64,000 nucleotides of DNA from Campylobacter geochelonis (GTDB taxonomy: Bacteria > Campylobacterota > Campylobacteria > Campylobacterales > Campylobacteraceae): NCBI RefSeq assembly GCF_013201685.1, contig NZ_CP053844.1:1922001-1986000 (forward strand), written 5' to 3'. Below, piece by piece: positions 40,607-49,701 of this stretch. The notes beneath the pieces are model-generated. The model was not told the DNA's origin. It was given only the letters and a program-made list of their open reading frames with translations, and made no database searches. The translations under genes and the position numbers were made by a program. How positions within the stretch are numbered: the first letter of the stretch is position 1; the number at the start of each line of letters is the position of its first letter.

Positions 40607-40630
40607 TACTGCTCCTTTTTGATTTGCTTT

Positions 40631-40664
40631 ATTATATTAGAATTTATAAAATTTTGGCTACAAT
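40631..40664. promoter_or_regulatory. divergent promoters nspC / moaD
   Basis: Minus-strand TATAAT at 40631-40636 suits nspC (start 40606). Plus-strand TACAAT preceded by TGGC at 40659-40664 suits moaD (start 40689). The two -10 boxes lie only about 25 bases apart. Confidence 0.5.
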
Positions 40665-40688
40665 AAGCAAAAATTTAAAGGAGAAATT

Positions 40689-40910
40689 ATGGTAGAAATC
40701 GAATTCTTAGGTCCTATAAACAAAGATAGTTTAAAGCTTGAAGCTAGCAATCTAGCAAATTTAAAAGAGATTTTAAGCAAAGATGAAAGCTTAAAAGAGT
40801 GGCTTGAAATTTGCGCTGTAGCGGTAAACGACACGATAGTTTGCTCTCTTGATACGCCTTTGAAAAGTGGCGATAGAATTTCACTTTTGCCTCCTGTTTG
40901 TGGTGGTTAA
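40689..40910 (+). CDS. moaD: molybdopterin synthase small subunit MoaD
   Basis: This 73-residue ubiquitin-like protein ends in the Gly-Gly needed for thiocarboxylation (LLPPVCGG). It has the beta-grasp pattern with a central LANLKEIL helix and carries sulfur to make molybdopterin. AAAGGAG precedes the ATG. The cofactor supplies formate dehydrogenase. Confidence 0.9.
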   Translation: MVEIEFLGPINKDSLKLEASNLANLKEILSKDESLKEWLEICAVAVNDTIVCSLDTPLKSGDRISLLPPVCGG

Positions 40911-40913
40911 AAG

Positions 40914-41366
40914 ATGAGCTTAGAGCAAGAGATTGAAATTTATAATGGCAGTTTAAATACAGTTGAAATTTATAAAAAATGGTATGAAATTTATCAGTAT
41001 AAAAACTGCGGGGCTTTGATAACTTTTACTGGAATTGTACGCGAAGAGGGTGGAATTTCGGCTCTTAGCTTTGATATACATAAGCCACTTTTGCAAAGCT
41101 GGTTTGAGGGCTGGATACAAAAAGCAAAAAAGCAAAACGCTTACGTTCTTTTTGCCCACGCAAATGGCGATGTAGCCGTGCATGAAAGCTCATATATCGC
41201 TGGAGTTGTTAGCCCACAGCGAAAAGTGGCGCTAAGACTTATAAATGAGTTTGTAGAGGATTTTAAGGCGAATGCTCCGATTTGGAAGTATGATGTGATA
41301 GAAGGCAAAAGAATTTATGCTAAAAACAGATCGCAAAAGCTCGCTGGTGCGGGAATTTTAAGCTGA
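40914..41366 (+). CDS. moaE: molybdopterin synthase catalytic subunit MoaE
   Basis: This 150-residue subunit forms the tetramer with MoaD. Motifs seen: ALITFTGIVREEGG, FAHANGDVAVHESSYIAGVV (catalytic His region) and APIWKYDVIEGK (active-site Lys). It starts 3 bases after moaD, and moeA follows after 9 bases, so the cluster is one operon. Confidence 0.93.
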   Translation: MSLEQEIEIYNGSLNTVEIYKKWYEIYQYKNCGALITFTGIVREEGGISALSFDIHKPLLQSWFEGWIQKAKKQNAYVLFAHANGDVAVHESSYIAGVVSPQRKVALRLINEFVEDFKANAPIWKYDVIEGKRIYAKNRSQKLAGAGILS

Positions 41367-41375
41367 GGATACAAG

Positions 41376-42581
41376 ATGTTTCAATCATATGAAGAAAGCT
41401 TAGAAATTCTTAAAAAACACACCACCGAGTGGAATAGAGTTGAAAAAGTCGTGCTTACAGAGGCTCTTGGTCGGATTTTAGCTACAGATATCGTAGCAAA
41501 AGAAAACTACCCATCTCACGAAACTTCAGCTATGGATGGATATGCTTGTAGGTTTTGTGATTTTGATGGCGTAGAAAACGCAGAGCTTAAACTTCTTGGC
41601 GATGTTCCTGCTGGAGCTTTAAAAAATGTTAAGCTAGGAAAAAACGAGTGCATTAAAACCTTCACCGGCTCTTTGATGTGTGAAGACTCAGACACGCTCG
41701 TGCCTATAGAAAACGTTTTAGTTAAAGATGGCGTAGTTAAAATAACAAATCCAGTTAAGCGCGGTTTTGCCGTTAGAAAAGTTGGCGAAAGCTATAAAAA
41801 AGATGAAGTTTTAATAACCAAAGGAACAAAGCTTAGCTACTCCGAAATCGCCCTTTTAGCAGAGCTTGGCGAGTATCATATAAGCGTTTTTATAAAGCCA
41901 AAAATAGCCGTTTTAAGCACTGGAAGCGAGATAAAAGATCTTGGCGAAGCGCTTGAACACGAAGCGCAAATCAGAAGCTCAAACCACGTTGCTATCGCAT
42001 CTATGGCAAAACTTATGGGGTGTGAGGCGCGGATTTTACCTATCGTAAAAGATGAGCCAAATTTAGTTAAAGAAGCGATAATAAATGGCTTACAAGGGTG
42101 CGATATCTTAATCACAACCGGTGGAGTTAGCGTTGGCGACTATGACTTTGTAAAAGGCGCGTTAAACCAAAACTGCGAAGTTATCATAAACGGCGCTGCT
42201 ATCAAACCGGGTCGCCATATAAAAGTAGCTAAATTTAATGATAAATTTATATTTGCGCTTCCTGGTTTTCCATACTCAGCGATGGTTATGTGCGTTTTGT
42301 ATGTCAGAGTCTTGCTTGATAGCTTTTTTGGCTCCAAAAGCCACGAGATAAACGCGGTTTTAAGCGAGGATTATAAGAAAAAATCGCCATTTTTAGAATT
42401 TGTCGCTTGCAACATAGAAGTAAACCAAAACGGCGTTGTTACGGCAAATTTAAAAGGTAAAAAAGATGGCTCAAGCGCTATTGTAAATAACCTAAATAGC
42501 GAGGCTGCCTTGCTTATCGTGCCACTTGAGTTAGATGGATATAAAAAGGGTGATGTGGTTAAAATCTTAAAAATGGTTTAA
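41376..42581 (+). CDS. moeA: molybdopterin molybdenumtransferase MoeA
   Basis: This 401-residue enzyme inserts molybdate into adenylated molybdopterin. It has PSHETSAMDGYACR (the molybdate-site Asp region), TGSEIKDLG, ILITTGGVSVGDYDFVKGAL, and the FALPGFPYSAMV motif. Domain order is standard: N-terminal linker and domain II, the MoaB-like GTGG core, and C-terminal beta-barrel. A strong terminator follows. Confidence 0.93.
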   Translation: MFQSYEESLEILKKHTTEWNRVEKVVLTEALGRILATDIVAKENYPSHETSAMDGYACRFCDFDGVENAELKLLGDVPAGALKNVKLGKNECIKTFTGSLMCEDSDTLVPIENVLVKDGVVKITNPVKRGFAVRKVGESYKKDEVLITKGTKLSYSEIALLAELGEYHISVFIKPKIAVLSTGSEIKDLGEALEHEAQIRSSNHVAIASMAKLMGCEARILPIVKDEPNLVKEAIINGLQGCDILITTGGVSVGDYDFVKGALNQNCEVIINGAAIKPGRHIKVAKFNDKFIFALPGFPYSAMVMCVLYVRVLLDSFFGSKSHEINAVLSEDYKKKSPFLEFVACNIEVNQNGVVTANLKGKKDGSSAIVNNLNSEAALLIVPLELDGYKKGDVVKILKMV

Positions 42582-42589
42582 CTAGTTTA

Positions 42590-42635
42590 AAAAAGTAGTA
42601 AAAATTTAGCTAAATTTAACTTTTTACTACTTTTT
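42590..42635 (+). terminator. intrinsic terminator after moeA
   Basis: AAAAAGTAGTAAAA pairs with TTTTTACTACTTTTT around an AT-rich loop. It terminates the moa operon. From 42636 to 42948 no gene is seen. Confidence 0.75.
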
Positions 42636-42948
42636 GTCAAATCAGCGGTTTTATTTGGTAGTATTATCGTGGCAAACTCATATCACAAAGCGCTTAAAAC
42701 TGGTTAAAATAACCGATGTGTTATAAAAAATTATATAAATTTATTTTAACTAAAAGCGATTTTTCTATATAACTACCTTTTTTAGCGCGAAATTCCTAGT
42801 ATAAATATTATCTTAAATCAAGACTCAACTCCTTTTATAAAAGCTAAATTTGTTTCTTATCTTAACAAATACCTTACAATTTTAAGCCAAATTTATCAAA
42901 TTTATAAATTTTAATCTTTTCTTAAACTATATCCGATAAAATCGCTAG

Positions 42949-43848
42949 ATGAAAAATTTAGCATTTCCTATCACAGTCGTTGGACTAACTGTTTTGGCGT
43001 TTTTTGTTCCCTCTTTGTTTGTTGGTTTAAAGGGTTATATCACTCCACTTTTAATGCTTATCATGCTTGGCATGGGACTTACGCTTGAATTTGAGGATTT
43101 TTATAAAGTCATTAAAAAGAAAAAAGCCTTAGTGGCTGGAGTTTGTCTTCAGTTTATCATCATGCCATTTTTGGCGTTTATCCTTGCAAAAATACTTGGC
43201 TTTTCAAACGAACTAACCATAGGTATGATGTTAGTTGGCGCCGCAGCTGGTGGGACTAGCTCAAATGTTATCACATATCTTGCCAAAGGCGATGTTGCGC
43301 TTTCTGTTAGTATGACTTTTGCTTCGACTCTGCTTTCGATTGGGCTAATGCCTTTTTTAACATGGATTTACATCGGCGAAAAGATAGATGTGCCGGCTAT
43401 GGATATGTTTATAAGCCTTGTTAAAATCATCTTAATCCCCATAGGTTTAGGCGTTGTTATCAACAGATTTTTTTCTAAATTTGTTAGCAAAATCTCTGCC
43501 GTGCTACCAATTATCTCTATGGGTGGGATTGTTTTTATCGTTGCTATCGTCGTAGCGCTTAACCATAAAAACATCCAAACCGTTGGCGCTTGGATATTTG
43601 TAGCTGTTATCTTACACAACATTTGTGGGTATTTGCTAGGATACATAGCGGCAAAAGCGTTAAAATTTGATGAAAAAACTGCTAGGACTATAGGCATCGA
43701 AGTCGGTATGCAAAACTCTGGGCTAAGCGTTGCTTTGGCTATTAAGTATTTTACGCCTTTAAGTGCGCTACCAGGCGCGATATTTAGCGTGTGGCATAAC
43801 ATCTCAGGCTCGCTTCTTGCATCTTACTGGAGCTCTAAAAAGGTATAA
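42949..43848 (+). CDS. bile acid:sodium symporter family protein
   Basis: This 299-residue protein has about ten membrane helices in the BASS fold. Seen: LLMLIMLGMGLTLEFEDF near residue 40, VGAAAGGTSSNVITYLAKGDVALS (the Na+-site crossover motif) and EVGMQNSGLSVALAIKYF in the second half. Bacterial members move organic acids or pantothenate-type compounds with sodium; the substrate is unknown. It stands alone with a weakly marked start (CTAGATGAAAAAT). Confidence 0.85.
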   Translation: MKNLAFPITVVGLTVLAFFVPSLFVGLKGYITPLLMLIMLGMGLTLEFEDFYKVIKKKKALVAGVCLQFIIMPFLAFILAKILGFSNELTIGMMLVGAAAGGTSSNVITYLAKGDVALSVSMTFASTLLSIGLMPFLTWIYIGEKIDVPAMDMFISLVKIILIPIGLGVVINRFFSKFVSKISAVLPIISMGGIVFIVAIVVALNHKNIQTVGAWIFVAVILHNICGYLLGYIAAKALKFDEKTARTIGIEVGMQNSGLSVALAIKYFTPLSALPGAIFSVWHNISGSLLASYWSSKKV

Positions 43849-44310
43849 ATTTAAAGCTAAATGGCTGATTAAATTTATGCTTTTAAGCTTAAATATGCGT
43901 AAAATCAAAGGCTAAATTTCCATTTTAGAATTTCTGACAAATTTTATAAATATTTGCATTTAGCACTTTAAAAAACTGTTTTTGGCTAAATTAATTTAAC
44001 TTTTCTAGCCAAATTTACAAAAATCTTTTACCGCAATTATGACTAAATTTATTTAAATTTCTTGTGCAAAACCTACATAAATTTGCTAAATCTTATGCAA
44101 AATCGCAACTAAACTAGCTAAATTCTCACGCCGCAAATGTGGCAAATTTATTTAAATATTTTATTATTAACAAAAACATTTTTATTTTAGATAATTTTTC
44201 GTAGTATAAAAATTAATAAAATTTAAAAATTTTGGATAGAAATTTATAAAATAGCGCAAAAACCGTTTGACAAAGATGGCTTTATTTACCATCTTTGCAT
44301 TTATCTGTGG
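43849..44310. repeat. intergenic with degenerate ~35-bp repeats
   Basis: AAATTT cores recur near 43939, 44010, 44045, 44079, 44119 and 44154, mostly 34-35 bases (or double) apart. The surrounding context looks like the inverse of the array at 37785-38000 (CTAAATTT rather than AAATTTAG). No gene is seen. Confidence 0.45.
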
Positions 44311-45300
44311 TTATCTTTGCGACTCTTTTGCCGCGGCTGCGTTTTGCTGGTTAACGTATTTTACTAGGTTATTTAGCATATTACAACCATTTGCGTTTCC
44401 AAGATCACACGAGAGTTTATATAAATTCGCTGCACTTTGGAAGTTTTGCCCAACACCTTGCCCCACTTCAAACATCGCGCCTAAGTTACTGCACGCGATT
44501 GATTGTTTGTTATCGCACGCATGAACGTATAAATCAACAGCCGTTTTAAAATTCTGCTCAACTCCAAGTCCGTTTTGGTACAAGTATGCTAAGTTGTTGC
44601 AAGCTAGCATGTTTCCAACATTGCACGAGCTAGCGTAAAGTTCTGATGCGACTTTAAGATTTTGCTCGACTCCAAGCGCATTTTGATATAAAAATGCTAA
44701 GTTGTTACAACCTTGTGGATCACCGTTACTGCAAGCTTTTAAGTATACTTCATGCGTTTTTGCTAAGTTTTGAGTAACTCCAAGCCCATTTTGGTATAAA
44801 ACGCCAACGCTGTTGCAAGCAAACGAGTTGTTGTTATCGCAAGAACGCTCATAAAATTTCGCCGCTTTAGTTAAATTCTGTTCAACTCCAAGCCCATTTT
44901 GATACATCGAAGCTATGTTGTTACATGCTAAAATTTCATCTTGAGCGCACGCTTTTTCGTAGTAAATTTCAGCTTTTTTAGCATCGGCAGTCTCTCCAAG
45001 TCCATTTTGATACATAAAGCCTAAGTTGTTACAAGATGTAGCGCTACCTTTATCACAACCCTTTTTAAAGTAATTCATCGCCTCATATAAATTCGGTTTT
45101 TCACCATCTTTTGGCTCTAGTAGCTTAAGTCCGATTTGAAAACATTTCTGACTTTTACCAAGACTGCATAAAAGTTTGTCACTAAAAACATCGTTAAAAT
45201 TTACACGCGAGTATAAAATATAACCAAACATAGCCAAAACACACACGCAAAGGACTACTATAATTTTTTTCAAATCAACTCTCCAAAAAGATTTTTTCAT
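44311..45300 (-). CDS. Sel1-repeat, Cys-rich periplasmic protein (Hcp-like)
   Basis: This 329-residue protein has one N-terminal membrane/signal segment (IIVVLCVCVLAMFGYIL, residues ~13-29) and then seven or eight ~36-residue Sel1-like repeats. Each repeat contains a YQNGLGV turn and a pair of Cys about eight residues apart (KACAQDEILACNN), which form intrarepeat disulfides. This is the layout of Helicobacter Hcp proteins and their Campylobacter relatives. Such repeats mediate protein-protein contacts in the periplasm. Function is not known. Confidence 0.85.
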   Translation of the reverse strand: MKKSFWRVDLKKIIVVLCVCVLAMFGYILYSRVNFNDVFSDKLLCSLGKSQKCFQIGLKLLEPKDGEKPNLYEAMNYFKKGCDKGSATSCNNLGFMYQNGLGETADAKKAEIYYEKACAQDEILACNNIASMYQNGLGVEQNLTKAAKFYERSCDNNNSFACNSVGVLYQNGLGVTQNLAKTHEVYLKACSNGDPQGCNNLAFLYQNALGVEQNLKVASELYASSCNVGNMLACNNLAYLYQNGLGVEQNFKTAVDLYVHACDNKQSIACSNLGAMFEVGQGVGQNFQSAANLYKLSCDLGNANGCNMLNNLVKYVNQQNAAAAKESQR

Positions 45301-45442
45301 ATTATATCATTAAAATTTTGCATATATATAAAATTCTTATCACAAAAGCAAAAAACTATAACGAGTGCGTGAAATTTATAAGCTACTTATTTGTAAAATT
45401 AAGATAAAATAACGCTCATTTAAGGCTTACATAGGAGAATTC

Positions 45443-45631
45443 ATGTCTAGGATAGATAAAATTTTAAGAGTTGGCGTTGGACTGGCGATTTTAGTCATTT
45501 TCGGGCTTATAGCTCCGACGTGGTGGGCTCTTATAGGGCTTTTTCCGTTGGTTACTGGAGTTAGTGGTTTTTGTCCTATTTATAAAATTCTTGCTAAATT
45601 TAACCCATCTTCTAAAAAAATTAACTCTTAG
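45443..45631 (+). CDS. DUF2892 small membrane protein
   Basis: This 62-residue protein has the DUF2892 pattern: RIDKILRVGVGLAIL, a helical hairpin, and LVTGVSGFCPIYKILAKF with the conserved Cys-Pro turn. These proteins resemble the membrane part of rhodanese YgaP. It is a stand-alone gene with an AGGAGA site. Confidence 0.85.
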   Translation: MSRIDKILRVGVGLAILVIFGLIAPTWWALIGLFPLVTGVSGFCPIYKILAKFNPSSKKINS

Positions 45632-45657
45632 GCTCTGCTTTAAATTTTGTAAAAATA

Positions 45658-46035
45658 CTATAAATTTGCTATCAAAACTCCAGCATAACAAGCAAGCACC
45701 GATAAGCTAACGTTTAAAATAACATTTAACCCAAAGCTTGTAAAATTTCCACTTTGTAAAAGCAAAATATTTTCATAAGCAAAGGTTGAAAATGTCGTTA
45801 AAGCCCCTAAAAAGCCAGTTACTAAAAGGCTTCTTAGCTCGCTATTTATCACAAATTTATCACTTAGCGTCATAAAAACGCCGATTAAAAATCCACCCAT
45901 AACGTTTACAAAAAGTGTGCCAAAAGGAAGTGTGTAAGGCAGAATTTTAAAACAAATTTGTGTTATCACAGCTCTTAAAATCGCGCCAAAAAACCCACCA
46001 ACTCCAACTAAAAGCAACATCTTAAAGCTTGTCAT
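45658..46035 (-). CDS. crcB: fluoride ion exporter CrcB/Fluc
   Basis: This 125-residue protein has four membrane helices and the CrcB motifs GGFFGAILRAVITQ, LFVNVMGGFLIGVF and GFLGALTTFSTFAYE (the phenylalanine-box/TFSTF pore region). It exports fluoride as a dual-topology dimer. It overlaps plsC by 14 bases. No fluoride riboswitch is visible, because the start lies inside plsC. Confidence 0.92.
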   Translation of the reverse strand: MTSFKMLLLVGVGGFFGAILRAVITQICFKILPYTLPFGTLFVNVMGGFLIGVFMTLSDKFVINSELRSLLVTGFLGALTTFSTFAYENILLLQSGNFTSFGLNVILNVSLSVLACYAGVLIANL

Positions 46036-46687
46036 AAACTTCTTGCATATCTTTTCTTAAATCCTCATACCACGTAGGACTTGTCGTATCTATCACATCT
46101 AAACAAGCCACCTTTACAACGCCTGAGTTTAAGGATATATTTTTAGCGTCTAAAAGCTTAAGAGTGTCTTTTAAAACGATTGGCTGAACCTTTAAATTTA
46201 GCTTTTGAATCGCTACTTTTGCACCATCTTGAAATTTCAAAAGCTTCTCGCCGCGCCCTCTTGTCCCTTCTGGAAACATCGCTATAACGCGCCCATTATC
46301 TACTCTATCTTTTATATCTCTTACTAAACTTACGATGCTTCTAGGGTTTTTCCTATCTACAGCTATCATCTTTGGAAGAGTTAAAATTTTACCTAAGATA
46401 AAAATCTCTCCAATCTCTTTTTTCGATACCCACGCTAAATTTTTTGGATAAATGTCTTCTAAGATAATAATATCAAGCATGCTTCTGTGATTTATCAAAA
46501 TGATGTTGGCGTCTGGGTCAAATTCGCCTATTTGCTCTACTTTATAGCCGATGACAAGCTTTTGAAATTTAGCCCAAATTTGCCTGCATTTGTGGTTGGC
46601 TTTACGAAAAATAGCCATAGAAACAACTACTAAAAATATACTAATTACACATATTATAAAGTATAAAACGCCTCTAATTTTGTTCAT
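46022..46687 (-). CDS. plsC: 1-acyl-sn-glycerol-3-phosphate acyltransferase PlsC
   Basis: This protein has the HX4D catalytic motif in INHRSMLD and FPEGTRGRGEKLLKFQDGA, the two main blocks of the family. An N-terminal membrane segment covers about residues 5-24. It makes phosphatidic acid from lysophosphatidate. The ATG at 46687 follows AGGTG; an in-frame GTG lies three codons upstream inside the MFS gene. It overlaps the MFS gene end and the crcB start. Confidence 0.92.
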   Translation of the reverse strand: MNKIRGVLYFIICVISIFLVVVSMAIFRKANHKCRQIWAKFQKLVIGYKVEQIGEFDPDANIILINHRSMLDIIILEDIYPKNLAWVSKKEIGEIFILGKILTLPKMIAVDRKNPRSIVSLVRDIKDRVDNGRVIAMFPEGTRGRGEKLLKFQDGAKVAIQKLNLKVQPIVLKDTLKLLDAKNISLNSGVVKVACLDVIDTTSPTWYEDLRKDMQEVYDKL

Positions 46688-47996
46688 TTTTGACACCTAA
46701 AATTTTATATAAATTCTCTTTATTTGTAAGCTTCGAGTTGTATTTTACTACAAAACCATCGCCTTTTTGATAACTTTCAATAAAGCCTTTTTGTTCGTTT
46801 AAACTAGCAAAATCTAATCCCCTAGCCTCATCTTTACTAAAATATATATTTTTAAACAGCGCTGGATTTGTTAGCGTAATCAAAAGCAAAAACCAGATAA
46901 TGCCTATAACTGCGATAAGCATAGCAAGTTCATGTATGCCAAATTCACTCATCATAAAGCCACCAAAAACGCCACCTATAAAGCTTCCAAAATACCCAGC
47001 AGAGTTAAACACACCCAAAACTACGCCTTTTTGGTTAGACTTTGCAAATTTTGAAGCGCAGCTTTGCATGATTGGTTCGTGCATGTTAAATCCTATAAAA
47101 AACAGCACCACACCTACCATAAAGGCAAATTTCGTATCAACAACTGCAAAAATGGCGTATGAAAGTATGAAAAAAACGATTCCTAAAAGCAAAATTTGCT
47201 TACTAAGCCCACGTTTTTCGCCCACAGCTCCAGCAAATCCCATAGCCAAAAAGCCAAAAACCATCGCCACGCTATATACTTTATAAAGATGATTTTCAGG
47301 GTATCCCATTGAATTTACTAGCACGATTGGTATGGCTAAAAACGCCATTGTCATAAGCATCTTTTGAAAAAAGTTTGTTAAATTCATCAAACTTAAGTCT
47401 TTATCGCTTAAAATCTCGCTTAATGGAACGTTTTCTTGAAAAGATTTTATCTTGACCTCTTTAGGAACAGCTGTGTAAAGTAGCACTATACATAAAACCG
47501 TTAAAGCTGTGCTAATGTGAAAAAGGCTAGCAAGTCCAAATTTATCACTTAGAATCGGGCTTAAAACCATAGAACTAGCAAAAGCAACCCCTATCATCGC
47601 GCCCATTATAGCCATAGCTTTTCCGCGCTCTTCTTCTTTTGTAAAGTCGCTTATCATCGCAGTTGCCACAGCTCCAATCGCACCACAGCCTTGCAAAAAT
47701 CTACCAAAAATCATCATATAAATATCATTTGTAAACCCGCATATCAGCGACCCAACTATAAAAATCGCAAGACCGATAAACATCGTATGTTTTCTGCCTA
47801 TTTTGTCGGATAAAAGTCCAAAAGGAACTTGAAAAATCATCTGCATAAGCGCATAAATTCCAATCAAAACTCCCACTAAAACTTCATTTGCTCCTGGAAA
47901 TTTCAAAGCATACAAGCTAATCACTGGCAAAAGTATAAAAAGCCCAAAAAAGCGCGTTGCAACGACAAAAGATAGAGATAAAACCGTCTTTAGCAT
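46674..47996 (-). CDS. MFS transporter
   Basis: This 440-residue protein has twelve membrane helices. The MFS loop 2-3 signature is PFGLLSDKIGRKHTMFIGLA, and a second GAVGEKRGLSKQ lies between halves. It is an MFS efflux-type protein (YajR-like in length, with a ~60-residue soluble C-terminus beyond helix 12). AAAGGAT lies before the ATG. Its substrate is unknown. It is the first gene of the MFS-plsC-crcB unit. Confidence 0.85.
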   Translation of the reverse strand: MLKTVLSLSFVVATRFFGLFILLPVISLYALKFPGANEVLVGVLIGIYALMQMIFQVPFGLLSDKIGRKHTMFIGLAIFIVGSLICGFTNDIYMMIFGRFLQGCGAIGAVATAMISDFTKEEERGKAMAIMGAMIGVAFASSMVLSPILSDKFGLASLFHISTALTVLCIVLLYTAVPKEVKIKSFQENVPLSEILSDKDLSLMNLTNFFQKMLMTMAFLAIPIVLVNSMGYPENHLYKVYSVAMVFGFLAMGFAGAVGEKRGLSKQILLLGIVFFILSYAIFAVVDTKFAFMVGVVLFFIGFNMHEPIMQSCASKFAKSNQKGVVLGVFNSAGYFGSFIGGVFGGFMMSEFGIHELAMLIAVIGIIWFLLLITLTNPALFKNIYFSKDEARGLDFASLNEQKGFIESYQKGDGFVVKYNSKLTNKENLYKILGVKNEQN

Positions 47997-48116
47997 ATAA
48001 ATTTATCCTTTTTTAAAAAGAGTAATTTTATCATAATTAGCTTTAACTTATAACAAATTTGAAATTTTTACCTAAATTTCTGCTAAAATAACGAAATTTA
48101 TCAAAAAGGTTTAAAG

Positions 48117-48740
48117 TTGAAAATCGTTCTAGCAACAAGCAACAAAGATAAGGTAAAAGAGATAAAAGAGTTCTTTGAAGAATACGAAATTTACGCACTT
48201 AGCGAGATTATGCAGCCGTTTGAAATCATTGAAGATGGCACAACTTTTCAAGAAAATGCCCTTATTAAAGCGCGCGCTGTTTTTGCAAAACTTAGCGATG
48301 AGCAAAAAGGCGAATTTATCGCTCTTAGCGATGATAGCGGTATTAGCGTGGATGCACTTGATGGAGCACCTGGAATTTACTCTGCGCGTTTTAGTAGCGA
48401 TATCGTGCCACATCCAACCGATGAAAGTAACCGCGCAAAACTGGCCTGTGAACTAAAAAAGCTAAACTTAACTCAAAGTAAAGCTCACTATACCGCAGCA
48501 ATCGCGGTTGCGAGTAAATTTGGCGAGTTTGTAGAGTGCGGATATATGCACGGAGTTGCTATCGATAAGGAGCGCGGGAAGAATGGGTTTGGGTATGATT
48601 TTATGTTTATCCCTGATGGGTTTGATAAGACTGTCGGCGAGCTTGACTTAGCAACCAAACTTGCGATTTCTCACCGCTCAAATGGACTAAGAGCGATAAA
48701 ACCAGTGCTTGAGATGTTAAAAGAGAAATTTAAAGGATAG
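48117..48740 (+). CDS. rdgB: XTP/dITP diphosphatase (RdgB/HAM1 family)
   Basis: This 207-residue enzyme removes non-canonical purine nucleotides. Motifs: ATSNKDKVKEIKEFF at the start, DGTTFQENALIKARA, ALSDDSGISVDALDGAPGIY and the terminal SHRSNGLRAIKP. The start is the TTG at 48117 (AAAGTTGAAAATC), just before the nucleotide-binding strand. Confidence 0.95.
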   Translation: MKIVLATSNKDKVKEIKEFFEEYEIYALSEIMQPFEIIEDGTTFQENALIKARAVFAKLSDEQKGEFIALSDDSGISVDALDGAPGIYSARFSSDIVPHPTDESNRAKLACELKKLNLTQSKAHYTAAIAVASKFGEFVECGYMHGVAIDKERGKNGFGYDFMFIPDGFDKTVGELDLATKLAISHRSNGLRAIKPVLEMLKEKFKG

Positions 48741-49131
48741 ATTTAGAATAATATTTTGACAACTATTAGATTTTAAAGATATAAATTTTGATTTATTATA
48801 AATGGATAGTTAGGTATAGCTTAAATTTAAAGATATAAAATTTCTATTTTATATAAATTCCTAGTTATAAAACTAAGCTTATCATTTTTTTATAGCGCTT
48901 AAATTTAGTCCACGCAAATTTCTTAGCCCCAAAAGGTAAGAAATCCGCGTGATGTTTTAAATATTTTATTTTGTGCGTTTGCAAATTTTACGTTTTTTGA
49001 TAGCTAAATTTTGCCTATTTATCTGAATTTAGCTTTGGAAATTTGCTTACATAAACCTTTTTGTTTCCTTTTATACTCGCTTTTTACGCTTAACTTTTGC
49101 TAAAATATTTTAGCACGAGTAAATTTGTTTA
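48741..49131. other. intergenic with one hairpin
   Basis: No gene. CACGCAAATTTCTTA and TAAGAAATCCGCGTG (48911-48951) pair with two mismatches around an 11-base loop. GCTAAAATATTTTAGC at 49099-49114 is a 16-base palindrome just past the stop of the HhH gene. Confidence 0.6.
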
Positions 49132-49701
49132 CTACTCTTGTTTGTGAGCGTATTTGGCGTTAAACTCATCTGTTTTACCTTCAACTAAAAGCTTGGCTTG
49201 TTCTACCCACTCTTCGCGGTAAATTCGACCTTTAAACGCTAAGTATCCATCGACCCATTCGATATTTTCTTTGTTCCAATTAGCGATTTGCTCAAATTTA
49301 TAAATTCCAAGTGCGTTTAAGGACTTTTCGATGACATTTCCAATACCTTTAATCACTTTTAAATCATCTGGCGCAGTATCTGCTAAATTTAGAGCAACTG
49401 GCTTAAACTCATCATTTATAGCTATTTTTTCAGCACAAATTTCGCCACTTTGGCACGTTTTATCATCATCGCAAATTTTATCGCTAGAACAACTTTTATC
49501 TTCGTGGCTATGACAACCGCAACTTTGCTCATCTTTATGCGCGTCGCAATTGCAACTTTCATCGTGACAACAACTTTCATCTTTATCGTGGCAACAACAA
49601 CCGCATTTTTTGCATAATTTGCAAGCTAAAAAACCTAAAATAAATCCCAAAATCGCCGCTATAATCAAACAAATCAACATTTTTGATGCTATTAAAAACA
49701 T
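49132..49701 (-). CDS. membrane-anchored Cys/His-rich protein with helix-hairpin-helix domain
   Basis: This 189-residue protein has an N-terminal membrane segment (residues ~9-25, LICLIIAAILGFILGFLA). A ~65-residue cytosolic or periplasmic linker follows with 16 Cys and 5 His in short motifs (CKLCKKCGCCCH, ESCCHDESCNC, QSCGCHSHEDKSC). The C-terminal HhH-like domain reads DLKVIKGIGNVIEKSLNALG followed by IYKFEQIANWNKEN and a WVEQAK tail. The HhH end resembles domains near NADH dehydrogenase subunits and ribosomal-type proteins. The Cys/His run is expected to bind metal. The gene overlaps the end of the OmpA-domain gene (TAATG). Confidence 0.75.
   Translation of the reverse strand: MFLIASKMLICLIIAAILGFILGFLACKLCKKCGCCCHDKDESCCHDESCNCDAHKDEQSCGCHSHEDKSCSSDKICDDDKTCQSGEICAEKIAINDEFKPVALNLADTAPDDLKVIKGIGNVIEKSLNALGIYKFEQIANWNKENIEWVDGYLAFKGRIYREEWVEQAKLLVEGKTDEFNAKYAHKQE

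Noticed and set aside
44267-44524. Plus-strand frame of 85 codons
   Set aside because: It is antisense to the Sel1-repeat gene and mirrors its repeat structure.
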